Shown here piece by piece: positions 8,743-18,139 of a stretch of 64,000 nt of DNA (position 1 is the stretch's first letter; each line of letters opens with the position of its first letter). The notes below the pieces were generated by a model. It had not been told where the DNA came from. It saw only the letters and a program-made list of their open reading frames with translations, and searched no databases. Origin of the DNA: an uncultured Porphyromonadaceae bacterium. Its GTDB lineage: Bacteria; Bacteroidota; Bacteroidia; Bacteroidales; Muribaculaceae. Position numbers and translations under genes: made by a program. The stretch lies in the NCBI GenBank assembly GCA_937921035.1, contig CALEUL010000048.1, forward strand, positions 1 through 64,000. Direction: 5' to 3'.

Positions 8743-9954
8743 ATGAAAAAGAACGTTTTATTCACCACAGCAGCATGTTGCGCACTTATGGTGCCCGCAT
8801 TTGCCGCCAGCGCTCAGGACGCCGTTGTCGTTGAAGAAGAAACGGCAGTCTTTACAGATGTCCCCTGCACGACGCGCTATTATGTAGACAAATCAGATAA
8901 CTGGTTCATACAGTTTGGCGCCGGTGTCGCTGTTCCTTTCGTTGAGGGCCGCGACAAAAATGGCGACCGCTCGGCTCATTTCACCGCTAACTATAATTTC
9001 GGTTTCGGCAAATGGTTCTCTCCATACATGGGTTGGCGTCTGGCTTTTAACGGAGGTCCTCTCCACTACGATATCGACGGTAACATGGCGCGCTTCAACT
9101 ACGTAGGCGCAAATCTGGATTTCATGTGGGATATGTTTAATTCTCTCGGCGGTGTAAACAGCAAGCGAGTATTCTCCATAATCCCCTTCGTAGGCCTCGG
9201 CGGCACATATGCATGGAACTTCCGTCCGTCGTCTGTGGAAAATGTACGTCATGATGGTGGCGGCAAAAAGACAAACTCGTGGACAATGCCTGTATCGGCT
9301 GGTATTCAGCTTCGTTTCCGTCTCTGCAAATATGTCGATTTCTTCGCCGAAGGCCGTGCCGGATTCTATGGCGACAACTTCAACAACATTGCATACGGCC
9401 GTCCTATCGATATAAATGTTACCGTTAACGGCGGTTTCACAGTCACTTTTGGTGGTCGCGATTACAAGTCATACAATCCATGCGACTATGTGGGATATGT
9501 AAGCAACCTCAATAATCAGGTCAACGACCTCCGTGCTGCCCTCGCGACAACAAGCGCTGCTCTCGCCGCTGCTGAGAACCGCGAACCATGCCCCGAAGTG
9601 GAAGTGGCAGAAGTTGTCGAGGAAACTCCCGCTCCTCTTATGGCCACCGTACGCTTCCGCATCAATTCGGCAAGCATCGCTTCCTCCGAGCAGGTAAACA
9701 TCTACAACGTGGCACAGTGGATGCAGGCCAACCCCGACCAGAACGTCGCAATCGTTGGCTATGCCGACAAGGACACCGGAACAAGCGCCTATAACATGAA
9801 ACTTTCGCAGCGCCGCGCACAGGCCGTTTACGACGAACTCACGAATAAGTACGGTATCAATCCCGACCGTCTGACAATGCAGGCCGAAGGTTCCGACGTT
9901 CAGCCATACAGCCAGAACAACTGGAACCGTATCGTAATCTTCAATGCACAGTAA
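8743..9954 (+). CDS. OmpA-family outer-membrane protein
   Basis: The 403-residue protein has a signal peptide (cleaved after ASAQ, near 25), an N-terminal beta-barrel of about 240 residues rich in aromatic-ended strands, a short coiled linker (about 250-285), and a C-terminal OmpA/MotB peptidoglycan-binding domain (about 300-403) with VGYADKDTGTSAYNMKLSQR. Such proteins anchor the outer membrane to peptidoglycan and are usually very abundant. It has its own promoter, a long leader and a strong terminator, so it is a monocistronic unit. Confidence 0.92.
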   Translation: MKKNVLFTTAACCALMVPAFAASAQDAVVVEEETAVFTDVPCTTRYYVDKSDNWFIQFGAGVAVPFVEGRDKNGDRSAHFTANYNFGFGKWFSPYMGWRLAFNGGPLHYDIDGNMARFNYVGANLDFMWDMFNSLGGVNSKRVFSIIPFVGLGGTYAWNFRPSSVENVRHDGGGKKTNSWTMPVSAGIQLRFRLCKYVDFFAEGRAGFYGDNFNNIAYGRPIDINVTVNGGFTVTFGGRDYKSYNPCDYVGYVSNLNNQVNDLRAALATTSAALAAAENREPCPEVEVAEVVEETPAPLMATVRFRINSASIASSEQVNIYNVAQWMQANPDQNVAIVGYADKDTGTSAYNMKLSQRRAQAVYDELTNKYGINPDRLTMQAEGSDVQPYSQNNWNRIVIFNAQ

Positions 9955-9984
9955 AACATTACATAACCGACATAACACCGGAGA

Positions 9985-10009
9985 GCCGCCCCAACAGGCG
10001 GCTTTTTTT
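9985..10009 (+). terminator. Intrinsic terminator of the OmpA gene
   Basis: GCCGCC (9985-9990) pairs with GGCGGC (9997-10002) around a 6-base loop, followed directly by seven T residues (10003-10009). It sits 30 bases after the stop codon. Confidence 0.9.
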
Positions 10010-10181
10010 ATCCTGAAAAAATATTTTTTTTCTGCATGCTTTCTGCAGTTTTTCTTTAACCTCGCCTGAACTTTTGTACATTTGAATATATAATGAGTGG
10101 AATCATATTTTTCAAACAGCATCGTTTTTGAGAAAAAATTCACTAATTTTGCATTTCATATGAAAATATATCCGTTATAAT

Positions 10182-10862
10182 ATGACAGATCTGCTTATTC
10201 CCCTTGCCATAACTGATTATCTCAATGCGGCATATTTCTTCGACTGGTTTGTAAACAACGCCAGCTATCTGTTCGTGTTCATCTTCATGGTTATCGAGAG
10301 CTCTTTTATCCCTTTCCCGTCGGAAGTGGTTGTGCCGCCGGCGGCATATCTGGCTATGCAGAAAGGTGATATGAACATCTTTATAGTTGTTGCGGTAGCC
10401 ACCGCCGGTGCTCTTGTGGGAGCGTTGGTAAACTATGTGCTGTCGCTGCTGATTGGACGCCCAATCGTGTATGCTTTCGCAGATTCGCGTCTTGGCCATG
10501 CTCTGCTTATCGACCGCGAGAAGGTTGAGAAGGCCGAGAAATACTTCGACAAGCATGGAGCCGTATCCACTTTCATCGGCCGTCTTATTCCTGCGATACG
10601 TCAGCTTATTTCGATTCCCGCCGGTATTGCAAAAATGAATATCTGGGTATTCTGCCTGTTTACGGCGCTTGGAGCTCTGGTGTGGAACTGTATTCTGGCT
10701 GCTCTGGGATGGTGGCTGTCTGCGAAAGTTTCGCTCGACCAGCTCTATGCCGCAGTGGAGAAATACAATTCTTATCTCACTATCGGCGGTCTTATAATCC
10801 TGGTTCTGTGTGTTTTGTATATCATCTATAACGCAATGAAAGGCAAGAAAAAGAACAACTGA
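10182..10862 (+). CDS. DedA-family membrane protein
   Basis: DedA proteins are inner-membrane proteins; several act in recycling undecaprenyl phosphate or other lipid carriers and support proton-motive force. The 226-residue protein has about five hydrophobic segments, the family's conserved acidic motif near E39 (VIESSFIPFPSE) and the basic motif GRLIPAIRQLISIPAG with R133 and R140. The C-terminus is strongly basic (KGKKKNN). A -7 box TAATTTTG (10144-10151) lies 30 bases upstream, without a good -33 box. The rpe gene starts 2 bases after its stop codon. Confidence 0.88.
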   Translation: MTDLLIPLAITDYLNAAYFFDWFVNNASYLFVFIFMVIESSFIPFPSEVVVPPAAYLAMQKGDMNIFIVVAVATAGALVGALVNYVLSLLIGRPIVYAFADSRLGHALLIDREKVEKAEKYFDKHGAVSTFIGRLIPAIRQLISIPAGIAKMNIWVFCLFTALGALVWNCILAALGWWLSAKVSLDQLYAAVEKYNSYLTIGGLIILVLCVLYIIYNAMKGKKKNN

Positions 10863-10864
10863 TT

Positions 10865-11512
10865 ATGGCAACTGTATCAATATCACTTCTCGCGGCAAAT
10901 TTTGCCGATCTGCGGCACGACATATCCATTATCGAAAACAGCAAAGCCCAGTGGCTGCACTGCGATGTTATGGACGGCGTTTTTGTTCCTAACATTTCTT
11001 TCGGCTTTCCCGTTATCCGAGATATTTCCAAAATAACATCTTTGCCGCTGGATGTACACCTCATGATTGTGGACCCGGGACGCTATGTGAGCCAGGTGCG
11101 CGATACCGGAGCTGCTATCATGAATGTGCATTACGAGGCTTGCACACATCTGCACCGTGTTATCCAGAGCATAAAGGACGCCGGTATGAAAGCTGCCGTT
11201 ACACTCAACCCCGCAACTCCTGTGGCGATGCTCGCCGATATCATCACTGATGTGGATATGGTACTCCTTATGAGTGTGAATCCCGGTTTCGGAGGGCAGA
11301 AGTTCATTCGCAACACCATCCGCAAAACTCGGGAGCTGCGTGCGCTTATCGAGGCTACCGGCAGCCATGCCGAAATTCAGATAGACGGTGGCGTAAACCT
11401 CGATACCGGTGCCGAGTGTGTCGCTGCTGGTGCCGATGTCCTTGTTGTGGGCAGTGCTGCTTTCAAGGCCGACGACCGCGTGGCATACATGAACGCGCTC
11501 ACCGAACTCTGA
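10865..11512 (+). CDS. rpe: Ribulose-phosphate 3-epimerase
   Basis: Rpe interconverts ribulose-5-phosphate and xylulose-5-phosphate in the pentose phosphate pathway, using a divalent metal. The 215-residue TIM barrel shows the expected motifs in order: SLLAANFADL, the metal/catalytic HCDVMDG (D34), DVHLMI (H65), MSVNPGFGGQKF and QIDGGVN with the second catalytic aspartate. Length is normal. It is translationally close to the DedA gene (2-base gap). Confidence 0.97.
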   Translation: MATVSISLLAANFADLRHDISIIENSKAQWLHCDVMDGVFVPNISFGFPVIRDISKITSLPLDVHLMIVDPGRYVSQVRDTGAAIMNVHYEACTHLHRVIQSIKDAGMKAAVTLNPATPVAMLADIITDVDMVLLMSVNPGFGGQKFIRNTIRKTRELRALIEATGSHAEIQIDGGVNLDTGAECVAAGADVLVVGSAAFKADDRVAYMNALTEL

Positions 11513-11552
11513 TTCCTTTCTCCTTTCATTATCGACACTCTCCTGCATTATT

Positions 11553-14294
11553 ATGTCCAACGAACGTTCTACCAATAACGATTTTATTGACGATCCCGCT
11601 CTTGGTGGCACCACAACCCGGCAGCGTGCCAGACGCGAAACGCGTCCCCGCCCTGTCCCGGACAGTGTGGGGCCTTCAACTGCTTCACGACCAAAGAAAA
11701 AGACTGTGGCACGCCCGAACGCCGACAGATCTTCTTCCTATAATTTTTTACGCGACTATCGTGTGCATCTTTCAGTAGGCCTGGTACTGTGTACGCTCGC
11801 GCTCACTATGGCTGTCGCTACGGTCTCCTTCATTTTCAATGCCGCCCAGGACCAGAGCGTGATTCATGGCCGCAGTATCGACGAAATTGTGAATTCCGGC
11901 GAGGCTATCGCTACGGCCGGGGGCGCCCTCGGCGCAAAGGTGGCCGAATGGCTGCTGGTGGATACTTTTGGAGTGGCCTCGTTTGTACTTGTTGTATATC
12001 TTTTTCTGCTTGGGCTGGGATGTATGCGTGTGCGCCGAACAAAGTTCTTTTCGCTCACATTCCGTTGCCTGTTCACGGCAGTGGCACTGTCCGTTATCCT
12101 CGGAATGCTCACCTACAACAGCTCCGGCCTCTATAATCTCGGCGGCGACCACGGCTATTACATCAATACCCTTGTGATGACATATGCCGACAGCCTTGGG
12201 GTGTTCGCGCTATCGGCTTTGCTCGCCGGATTTCTGGTGGCTGTTTATTATTATCCCCTGAAATCGCTTTTCGGGCTTATCGGTAAAGCCTTCGCAAGGA
12301 AGAAACCAAAGAATACGCCGGTTGAGAAACCTGCGGAAGAGCCAGTCGAGAATCATCTCGAAGCATTCGGAAGCAACGGCGCCGACGAGGTTGTCAGCGG
12401 CAGCTACGCCGATCCCGTGATAGAAGCCGCTCCTGCCGAAGAACCGGACGTGGAAGAGACTGCCGGAACAGAGGAAAATGCCGACGAAGAAGTAACGACG
12501 CCCCGCAATCGATACAGTATGCCTGATGCCAGCATTTTCGACGACAATATGGAAAGTGTCGAGCAGGCCGAAACGCCCGTTGCGCCGGTTGCGCCGTCTG
12601 TTACGCCGGTTGCGTCGGTTGCGCCTGTTTCCATTCCTGCCGATACAGAGCCGGTGCCTCGGAAGATTGTAACGGTAATTCCGCCAGCCGAGCCCGAGGA
12701 GATTCCTTCCGAGCCGGAGATGGTGATTGTGAACACCGCGGCAGAGGAAAATGTGCCTGTTGCATCAAAGACGGAAATTCGCAACGGCGACCATATTGGC
12801 CTTGATTCGCTGTACGATGTCAATGCCGAACATTCGCGATATCAGTTCCCCTCGCTCGACCTGCTTGTAGAGCGTCCAAAGACTTTCGAAGTAAACGAGG
12901 ATGAACAGGCCGCAAACAAACAGATGATTGTGCAGGCTCTGCGCAGCTACAACATAGAAATCGTGCGTATCGAGGCCACGATAGGCCCGACGGTAACGCT
13001 TTACGAGATTGTGCCCTCGCAGGGAACGCGCATCGCCAAGATAAAGAGTCTGGAGGATGATATAGCCATGAGCCTTTCGGCCTTAGGAATACGTATCATC
13101 GCCCCTATCCCCGGCCACGGTACAATCGGCATAGAGGTGCCCAACGGAAAGCCGCAGATAGTTTCCATGCGCAATGTGTTGATGTCGCGCAAGTTCACCG
13201 AAAGCAAGATGAGGCTGCCGATGGCTCTCGGCTCAACAATCTCAAACGAGATTTATATGGCCGACCTCGCAAAAATGCCTCACCTGCTTGTGGCTGGCGC
13301 CACGGGTCAGGGTAAATCGGTGGGCCTCAACTGTATAATCACGTCATTGCTGTACAGCAAGCACCCCGACGAACTTAAATTAGTGCTTATCGACCCCAAG
13401 ATGGTCGAATTCTCGCTATACCGAACCATCGACCGCCAGTATCTTGCAAAGATACCCGACGAAGATAATGCCGTTATCACAGACCCAAACAAGGTTATCG
13501 CCACTCTAAACTCGCTGTGCGTGGAAATGGACCAGCGCTACGAACTGCTCCAGGCAGCTCGCGTGCGCGACATCGAGGACTATAACAAGCGCTTTGTGGA
13601 ACGACGCCTGAACCCAAACGACGGACACCGTTTCCTGCCGTATATTGTGATGATAGTGGACGAATACGCCGATCTTGTGATGGTTGCCGGAAAGGAGATA
13701 CAGCAGCCTATATGCCGTATCGCACAGAAGGCGCGTGCCGTGGGCATGCACATGATTATCGCCACGCAGCGACCGTCCACCGACGTTATCACCGGTATGA
13801 TTAAGGCCAACTTCCCGGCTCGTATCGCTTTCAAGGTAACACAGGGTATCGACAGTAAGACCATTCTCGACCGAACTGGCGCACAGCGCCTTATCGGCCG
13901 CGGCGATATGCTTATCCTTATCAACGGCATTGTGGAGCGCGTCCAGTGTGCTTTGGTGGAGACCGAGGAAATCGAAGCCATATGCCACCACATCGGATCG
14001 CAGCCCGGTTTCACCGGATGTTACCTCCTGCCCGAACCTCCTGCTGATGAGAGTGAGGACGTTTCCAATGTAGAGGTGAAAATCGACGACGAATTCCGCC
14101 GTTGCGCCTTGTTCATCGCATCCCAGTCCACTGCATCCATCACAAGCATGCAGCGAACGTTCTCTCTCGGTTTCAACAAAGCCGGACGCTATATGGACCA
14201 GATGCAGAAACTCGGTATTGTAGGACCGCCAAACGGCGCTAAACCGCGCAGCGTGCTTATGACGCCCGACGAGGTGCAGCGCATACTCGAGTGA
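11553..14294 (+). CDS. ftsK: DNA translocase FtsK/SpoIIIE
   Basis: FtsK pumps chromosome DNA at the division septum and helps resolve dimers. The 913-residue protein has a basic cytoplasmic start, four membrane helices (about 70-230), an acidic linker rich in E, P, A and V (about 250-420) with short VAPV/VTPV repeats, the RecA-like motor with Walker A GATGQGKS (582-589) and Walker B IVDEYADL, and a C-terminal winged-helix gamma domain (TSMQRTFSLGFNKAGRYMDQM) that reads KOPS-type DNA sequences. The linker is far shorter than in E. coli FtsK, as usual for Bacteroidota. Confidence 0.96.
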   Translation: MSNERSTNNDFIDDPALGGTTTRQRARRETRPRPVPDSVGPSTASRPKKKTVARPNADRSSSYNFLRDYRVHLSVGLVLCTLALTMAVATVSFIFNAAQDQSVIHGRSIDEIVNSGEAIATAGGALGAKVAEWLLVDTFGVASFVLVVYLFLLGLGCMRVRRTKFFSLTFRCLFTAVALSVILGMLTYNSSGLYNLGGDHGYYINTLVMTYADSLGVFALSALLAGFLVAVYYYPLKSLFGLIGKAFARKKPKNTPVEKPAEEPVENHLEAFGSNGADEVVSGSYADPVIEAAPAEEPDVEETAGTEENADEEVTTPRNRYSMPDASIFDDNMESVEQAETPVAPVAPSVTPVASVAPVSIPADTEPVPRKIVTVIPPAEPEEIPSEPEMVIVNTAAEENVPVASKTEIRNGDHIGLDSLYDVNAEHSRYQFPSLDLLVERPKTFEVNEDEQAANKQMIVQALRSYNIEIVRIEATIGPTVTLYEIVPSQGTRIAKIKSLEDDIAMSLSALGIRIIAPIPGHGTIGIEVPNGKPQIVSMRNVLMSRKFTESKMRLPMALGSTISNEIYMADLAKMPHLLVAGATGQGKSVGLNCIITSLLYSKHPDELKLVLIDPKMVEFSLYRTIDRQYLAKIPDEDNAVITDPNKVIATLNSLCVEMDQRYELLQAARVRDIEDYNKRFVERRLNPNDGHRFLPYIVMIVDEYADLVMVAGKEIQQPICRIAQKARAVGMHMIIATQRPSTDVITGMIKANFPARIAFKVTQGIDSKTILDRTGAQRLIGRGDMLILINGIVERVQCALVETEEIEAICHHIGSQPGFTGCYLLPEPPADESEDVSNVEVKIDDEFRRCALFIASQSTASITSMQRTFSLGFNKAGRYMDQMQKLGIVGPPNGAKPRSVLMTPDEVQRILE

Positions 14295-14301
14295 ACCCCG
14301 C

Positions 14302-14952
14302 ATGCCGCTATATCGTTCTACTGACATGACACTTAAAGATATAAAATATCGTTTGATGGCCTTTGCGGCCGCCGTATGCATGGTGTGCGGCGCCCGCGCG
14401 GCAGTTTCTGCCGCATCGGTAATGGACGCGATGCAGGCCAAGATCGCCTCCTCGGCTGCCGTGGAAGTGATGTTCACTATCAACGGCGCTTCCGGCAACG
14501 TGCAGGGCACTGCAATTATGTCCGGCAGCGCGTTTTTCTTCGAGACACCCGACCTATGTGTCTGGTACGACGGCAAGACGCAGTGGGCTTTGCTCCGATC
14601 GTCCGACGAGGTTAACATAACCGAGCCTACCGCAGAGGAACTCACCTCCACTAATCCTTTTGCCATCCTGAGCAACTACGCCAGCACCTACAAGGTGCGT
14701 CGCCTTGCCGACAGCAAGGGCTGTTATAACCTTCGCCTGACACCATTGTCGGGTAAATCGGCAATATCCGCAATCGATATCAGCTGCGATATCAAGACCA
14801 AATGGCCGCGCACGGTAAAGATTGTCTTTGCCGACAAACGGCTTATCAGTCTATCCGTCGATTCTATAAAGGCTATTGCAAAGCAGCCTGCATCGGTGTT
14901 CCGATACGATAAAGCGAAATTCCCTGCGGCCGAAATAATTGATTTACGATAA
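14302..14952 (+). CDS. LolA-like outer-membrane lipoprotein carrier
   Basis: The 216-residue protein has a signal peptide (within residues 9-40) and then an all-beta domain of the LolA/LolB fold, which carries lipoproteins through the periplasm. Visible features are the start of the fold VMDAMQAKIAS, the FFFETPDLCVWYDGKTQWAL strand pair and the late strand ISCDIKTKWPRTVKIVFA. In Bacteroidota a LolA-like gene directly after ftsK is common. The ATG at 14302 lies 7 bases after the ftsK stop; ATG at 14326 would give a tighter signal peptide and is equally possible. Confidence 0.8.
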   Translation: MPLYRSTDMTLKDIKYRLMAFAAAVCMVCGARAAVSAASVMDAMQAKIASSAAVEVMFTINGASGNVQGTAIMSGSAFFFETPDLCVWYDGKTQWALLRSSDEVNITEPTAEELTSTNPFAILSNYASTYKVRRLADSKGCYNLRLTPLSGKSAISAIDISCDIKTKWPRTVKIVFADKRLISLSVDSIKAIAKQPASVFRYDKAKFPAAEIIDLR

Positions 14953-14975
14953 CTAACTACATAATAAATTAAAAA

Positions 14976-15926
14976 ATGAGCCACTTCACAACAAAATGTC
15001 TTATCATTGGTTCCGGACCCGCCGGATATACCGCAGCAATATACGCATCTCGCGCTAATCTTAGCCCAATACTTGTAGAGGGATATCAGCCTGGCGGACA
15101 GCTCACCACAACAACCGAGGTAGAGAATTTCCCCGGCTATGTGGAAGGTGTTTCGGGCAGTGCGCTGATGGATGACCTGCGCGCACAGGCTGCACGTTAC
15201 GGAACACAGATTATCAGCGGCGAAGTGTCGCTGTTAAACCTTAAGGAGCGTCCGTTCAAGGCAAGTATCGACGGTTCCACGCATACTGTCGACGCCGAAA
15301 CCGTTATCATATGCACCGGTGCTTCCGCTAAATATCTCGGTTTGCCCGAAGAGCAGAAATACATGGGCATGGGTGTATCGGCATGCGCCACTTGCGACGG
15401 TTTCTTCTATCGCAACAGAACTGTGGCTGTCGTTGGCGGTGGAGATACCGCCTGCGAAGAAGCTCTTTACCTTTCCAATCTTGCGAAAAAAGTGTATATG
15501 ATTGTCCGCAAGGACTATCTGCGCGCTTCCAAGGTTATGCAGCAGCGAGTGCTGGAGAATCCGAAAATCGAAGTCCTTTTCCGTACCGTTACCAAGCAGC
15601 TGTTCGGCGAGGAAGTGCTGGAGGGTGCCACAGTTACCCGTACCGATGCTAACGGTACGGAAGATACGTTCAACATTAACGTGGACGGCTTCTTTATGGG
15701 TATCGGCCATCAGCCCAACACTGCTTTCCTGCGCGATCAGGTTGAGCTCGACCCCGCAGGATATATCGTTACCATGCCCGGTTCCACGGCTACAAGTGTC
15801 GAAGGCGTTTTCGCCGCCGGTGATGTCGCCGACCCCGTTTACAAGCAGGCTATCTCAGCCGCTGGTATGGGTTGTCGAGCTGCACTCGACGCCGAGCGCT
15901 ACATAACATTGCACAAGGAGGCCTGA
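14976..15926 (+). CDS. trxB: Thioredoxin-disulfide reductase
   Basis: TrxB passes electrons from NADPH through FAD to thioredoxin. The 316-residue protein has the FAD-binding GSGPAGYTAAIYA motif (12-24), the redox pair C137-A-T-C140 (CATCDG), the NADPH motif VGGGDTACEEA and the C-terminal FAD motif GVFAAGDVAD. Length and domain order are those of the low-molecular-weight bacterial enzyme. The next gene begins 1 base after its stop codon. Confidence 0.97.
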   Translation: MSHFTTKCLIIGSGPAGYTAAIYASRANLSPILVEGYQPGGQLTTTTEVENFPGYVEGVSGSALMDDLRAQAARYGTQIISGEVSLLNLKERPFKASIDGSTHTVDAETVIICTGASAKYLGLPEEQKYMGMGVSACATCDGFFYRNRTVAVVGGGDTACEEALYLSNLAKKVYMIVRKDYLRASKVMQQRVLENPKIEVLFRTVTKQLFGEEVLEGATVTRTDANGTEDTFNINVDGFFMGIGHQPNTAFLRDQVELDPAGYIVTMPGSTATSVEGVFAAGDVADPVYKQAISAAGMGCRAALDAERYITLHKEA

Positions 15927-15927
15927 T

Positions 15928-16407
15928 ATGGCCAAAACTCAGAAAACAAACGCAGTACGTCTGCTCGAAGCCGCCAAGGTGCCTTTTTCCACACGCACAT
16001 ATCCTGTGGACGAGGAGCACCTTGACGCTCAGCATGTGGCCGATGCCTTGGCCGAGGACATAAACTGCGTGTTCAAGACTCTTGTGCTGCGTGGCGAGCG
16101 GACGGGCCTGTTCGTATGCGTAGTCCCTGGCAACTGCGAGGTCGATCTTAAAAAGGCCGCACATGCCGCCGGCGACAAGAAGGTGGAGATGATTGCCATG
16201 AAGGAGTTGCTGCCAACCACCGGATATATTCGTGGCGGATGCTCTCCTGTTGGCATGAAAAAGGCGTTGCCTACGTATTTCCACTCTTCTGCAACGGATT
16301 TCGATACCATCTATGTCAGTGCCGGTGTCCGCGGAATGCAGCTCGAGATCAATCCGGCCGACCTGATTGCTTTTGTCGGAGCTTCTGTTGCGGATTTAGT
16401 AAAGTAA
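15928..16407 (+). CDS. ybaK: Cys-tRNA(Pro) deacylase, YbaK/EbsC family
   Basis: YbaK removes cysteine wrongly attached to tRNA(Pro). The 159-residue protein matches the family length and shows VFKTLVLRGERTGLFVCVVP with the conserved lysine, the KKVEMIAMKELLPTTGYIRGGCSPVG region and the closing GVRGMQLEINPADL segment. It follows trxB by 1 base, so translation is probably coupled. Confidence 0.92.
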   Translation: MAKTQKTNAVRLLEAAKVPFSTRTYPVDEEHLDAQHVADALAEDINCVFKTLVLRGERTGLFVCVVPGNCEVDLKKAAHAAGDKKVEMIAMKELLPTTGYIRGGCSPVGMKKALPTYFHSSATDFDTIYVSAGVRGMQLEINPADLIAFVGASVADLVK

Positions 16408-16428
16408 ATCATATAAAATCTCCTCTGT

Positions 16429-17445
16429 ATGAATACATTCGGAAATTTATTCCGCTTCACCGACTTTGGCGAGAGCCACGGTGCCGCTGTCGGCGGTATA
16501 ATCGACGGTATGCCGGCTGGATTCTCTGTCGATTTTAAGGCCATCGAGGCCGAGATGGAGCGCCGGCGTCCCGGAACAAGCACGCTGGTAACATCGCGAA
16601 ACGAACCCGACAAGGTGAATTTCCTTTCCGGAATCTATGAGGGGCGTACACTCGGCACACCTATTGCCTTTGTTATAGAGAACACCAATGCACGCTCAGC
16701 CGACTACGATGTACTGTCCCACACCTTCAGGCCTAACCACGCCGATTATACTTATTTCGCGAAGTATGGCATCCGCGACCATCGCGGAGGTGGCAGAGCG
16801 TCCGCACGCGAAACAGCCGCGCGCGTTGTCGCCGGTGCTGTCGCAAGGCAGTATCTCGCTGCGCAGGGCATAATGATTGCCGCCCGTCCCGTCTGCATCG
16901 GAAATGTGGAGATTCACAATGATAAGGACCGCGAGCGTGCCGACGAGGCCATACGGGCGGCTCGGGCCAGCCGCGACACACTCGGCGGAATTGTGGAATG
17001 TATTGTCAGCGGCGTTCCCGTTGGGCTGGGTGAGCCCGTTTTCGGTAAGCTGCAGGCCACGCTGGCGTCAGCTATGATGAGTATCAACGCCGCCAAGGGT
17101 TTTGAGTACGGCGACGGCTTTGCTGCCGCCGCTGCCCGCGGAAGCGAACAGGTAGACGAGTTTTATATGAACGACGGACGCCCGCGTACACGTACAAATC
17201 ATTCCGGAGGCATACAGGGAGGCATCAGCAACGGCGAGGATATTGTCTTCCGTGTGGCCTTCAAACCAATTGCCACGCTCCCGAGGCCGTTGGATACCAT
17301 AACCGACGATATGCGCGAGACAACCGTGGACATCGGTGGTCGCCACGACATCTGCGTCGTGCCGCGTGCCATTCCTGTAGTAGAGGCCATGACGGCGATT
17401 GCAATTATGGACGCATTTCTGTTGGCACGGGCGCTAAAAGCGTAA
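16429..17445 (+). CDS. aroC: Chorismate synthase
   Basis: AroC makes chorismate from 5-enolpyruvylshikimate-3-phosphate with reduced FMN, the last shared step to aromatic amino acids. The 338-residue protein starts NTFGNLFRFTDFGESHG (first signature), continues with the RRPGTS motif, GGGRASARETAARV and the FMN-site region SGGIQGGISNGEDI. It is at the short end of the family (about 340-390) but both ends look complete. Confidence 0.96.
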   Translation: MNTFGNLFRFTDFGESHGAAVGGIIDGMPAGFSVDFKAIEAEMERRRPGTSTLVTSRNEPDKVNFLSGIYEGRTLGTPIAFVIENTNARSADYDVLSHTFRPNHADYTYFAKYGIRDHRGGGRASARETAARVVAGAVARQYLAAQGIMIAARPVCIGNVEIHNDKDRERADEAIRAARASRDTLGGIVECIVSGVPVGLGEPVFGKLQATLASAMMSINAAKGFEYGDGFAAAAARGSEQVDEFYMNDGRPRTRTNHSGGIQGGISNGEDIVFRVAFKPIATLPRPLDTITDDMRETTVDIGGRHDICVVPRAIPVVEAMTAIAIMDAFLLARALKA

Positions 17446-17527
17446 TATTTGTGCTTTTACTGAAACCATAGGGCGTGCTGAAGCGTTGTAGTTTTAAAAT
17501 CTGTCAACGTTTTAGCTATTCTCTACA

Positions 17528-18136
17528 ATGAAAGACATAATCACCGATTTCTTTAAAATCAAGAGCCGGCCCCACCGTCCGGTATGCGGTGGACTGCTTA
17601 TTGCAGAGCCTTTCATGAAAGAGGCATATTTCAATCACGGAGTTGTATCTCTTATCGATTATGTGCCTGCCGAAGGAGCCACAGGGGTTGTCCTGAACAA
17701 TGCAACGGAATATGCGCTGCCCGAATTGCTCGAAGGAGTGAACAAATCCGTGAAAGTGCCTGTTTTCTGCGGAGGCCCTGTAGGGCAGGACCGGCTGTTC
17801 TTCATCCACACCCTCGGGCCGGACATAGTGGCCAACGCGCGCCCCTATGCCCCCGGGCTGTTTATCGGCGGCGAGTTCGGCGATGTAATCGCATATGTGA
17901 ACGAAGGCTACCGCGTTGAAGGCAATATACGCTTTTTCATAGGCTACAGCAGCTGGTGCGAAGGACAGCTCGAACGTGAGATATCGCGCGAATCGTGGGT
18001 ACAGTATCCGGCGCCTGTCGATGCATCGGAATTGCTGCGCTACAGCGGCGACACAAGCTGGCACCGTGCCGTAAGGGCTCTCGGTTCTGCATACCGTTCC
18101 TGGACATTGCTGCCGAGGAACATAGAAAGCAATTGA
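17528..18136 (+). CDS. YqgE/AlgH-family protein (DUF179)
   Basis: The 202-residue protein matches the UPF0301 YqgE/AlgH family: KPVCGGLLIAEP-like start (RPVCGGLLIAEPFMKEAYF), EGATGVVLNN, VPVFCGGPVGQDRLFFIH and RFFIGYSSWCEGQLERE. AlgH was named in Pseudomonas as a regulator of alginate, but the molecular function of the family is not known. It ends 3 bases before the converging TonB-receptor gene; the 82-base gap before it has no clear promoter. Confidence 0.88.
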   Translation: MKDIITDFFKIKSRPHRPVCGGLLIAEPFMKEAYFNHGVVSLIDYVPAEGATGVVLNNATEYALPELLEGVNKSVKVPVFCGGPVGQDRLFFIHTLGPDIVANARPYAPGLFIGGEFGDVIAYVNEGYRVEGNIRFFIGYSSWCEGQLEREISRESWVQYPAPVDASELLRYSGDTSWHRAVRALGSAYRSWTLLPRNIESN

Positions 18137-18139
18137 AAC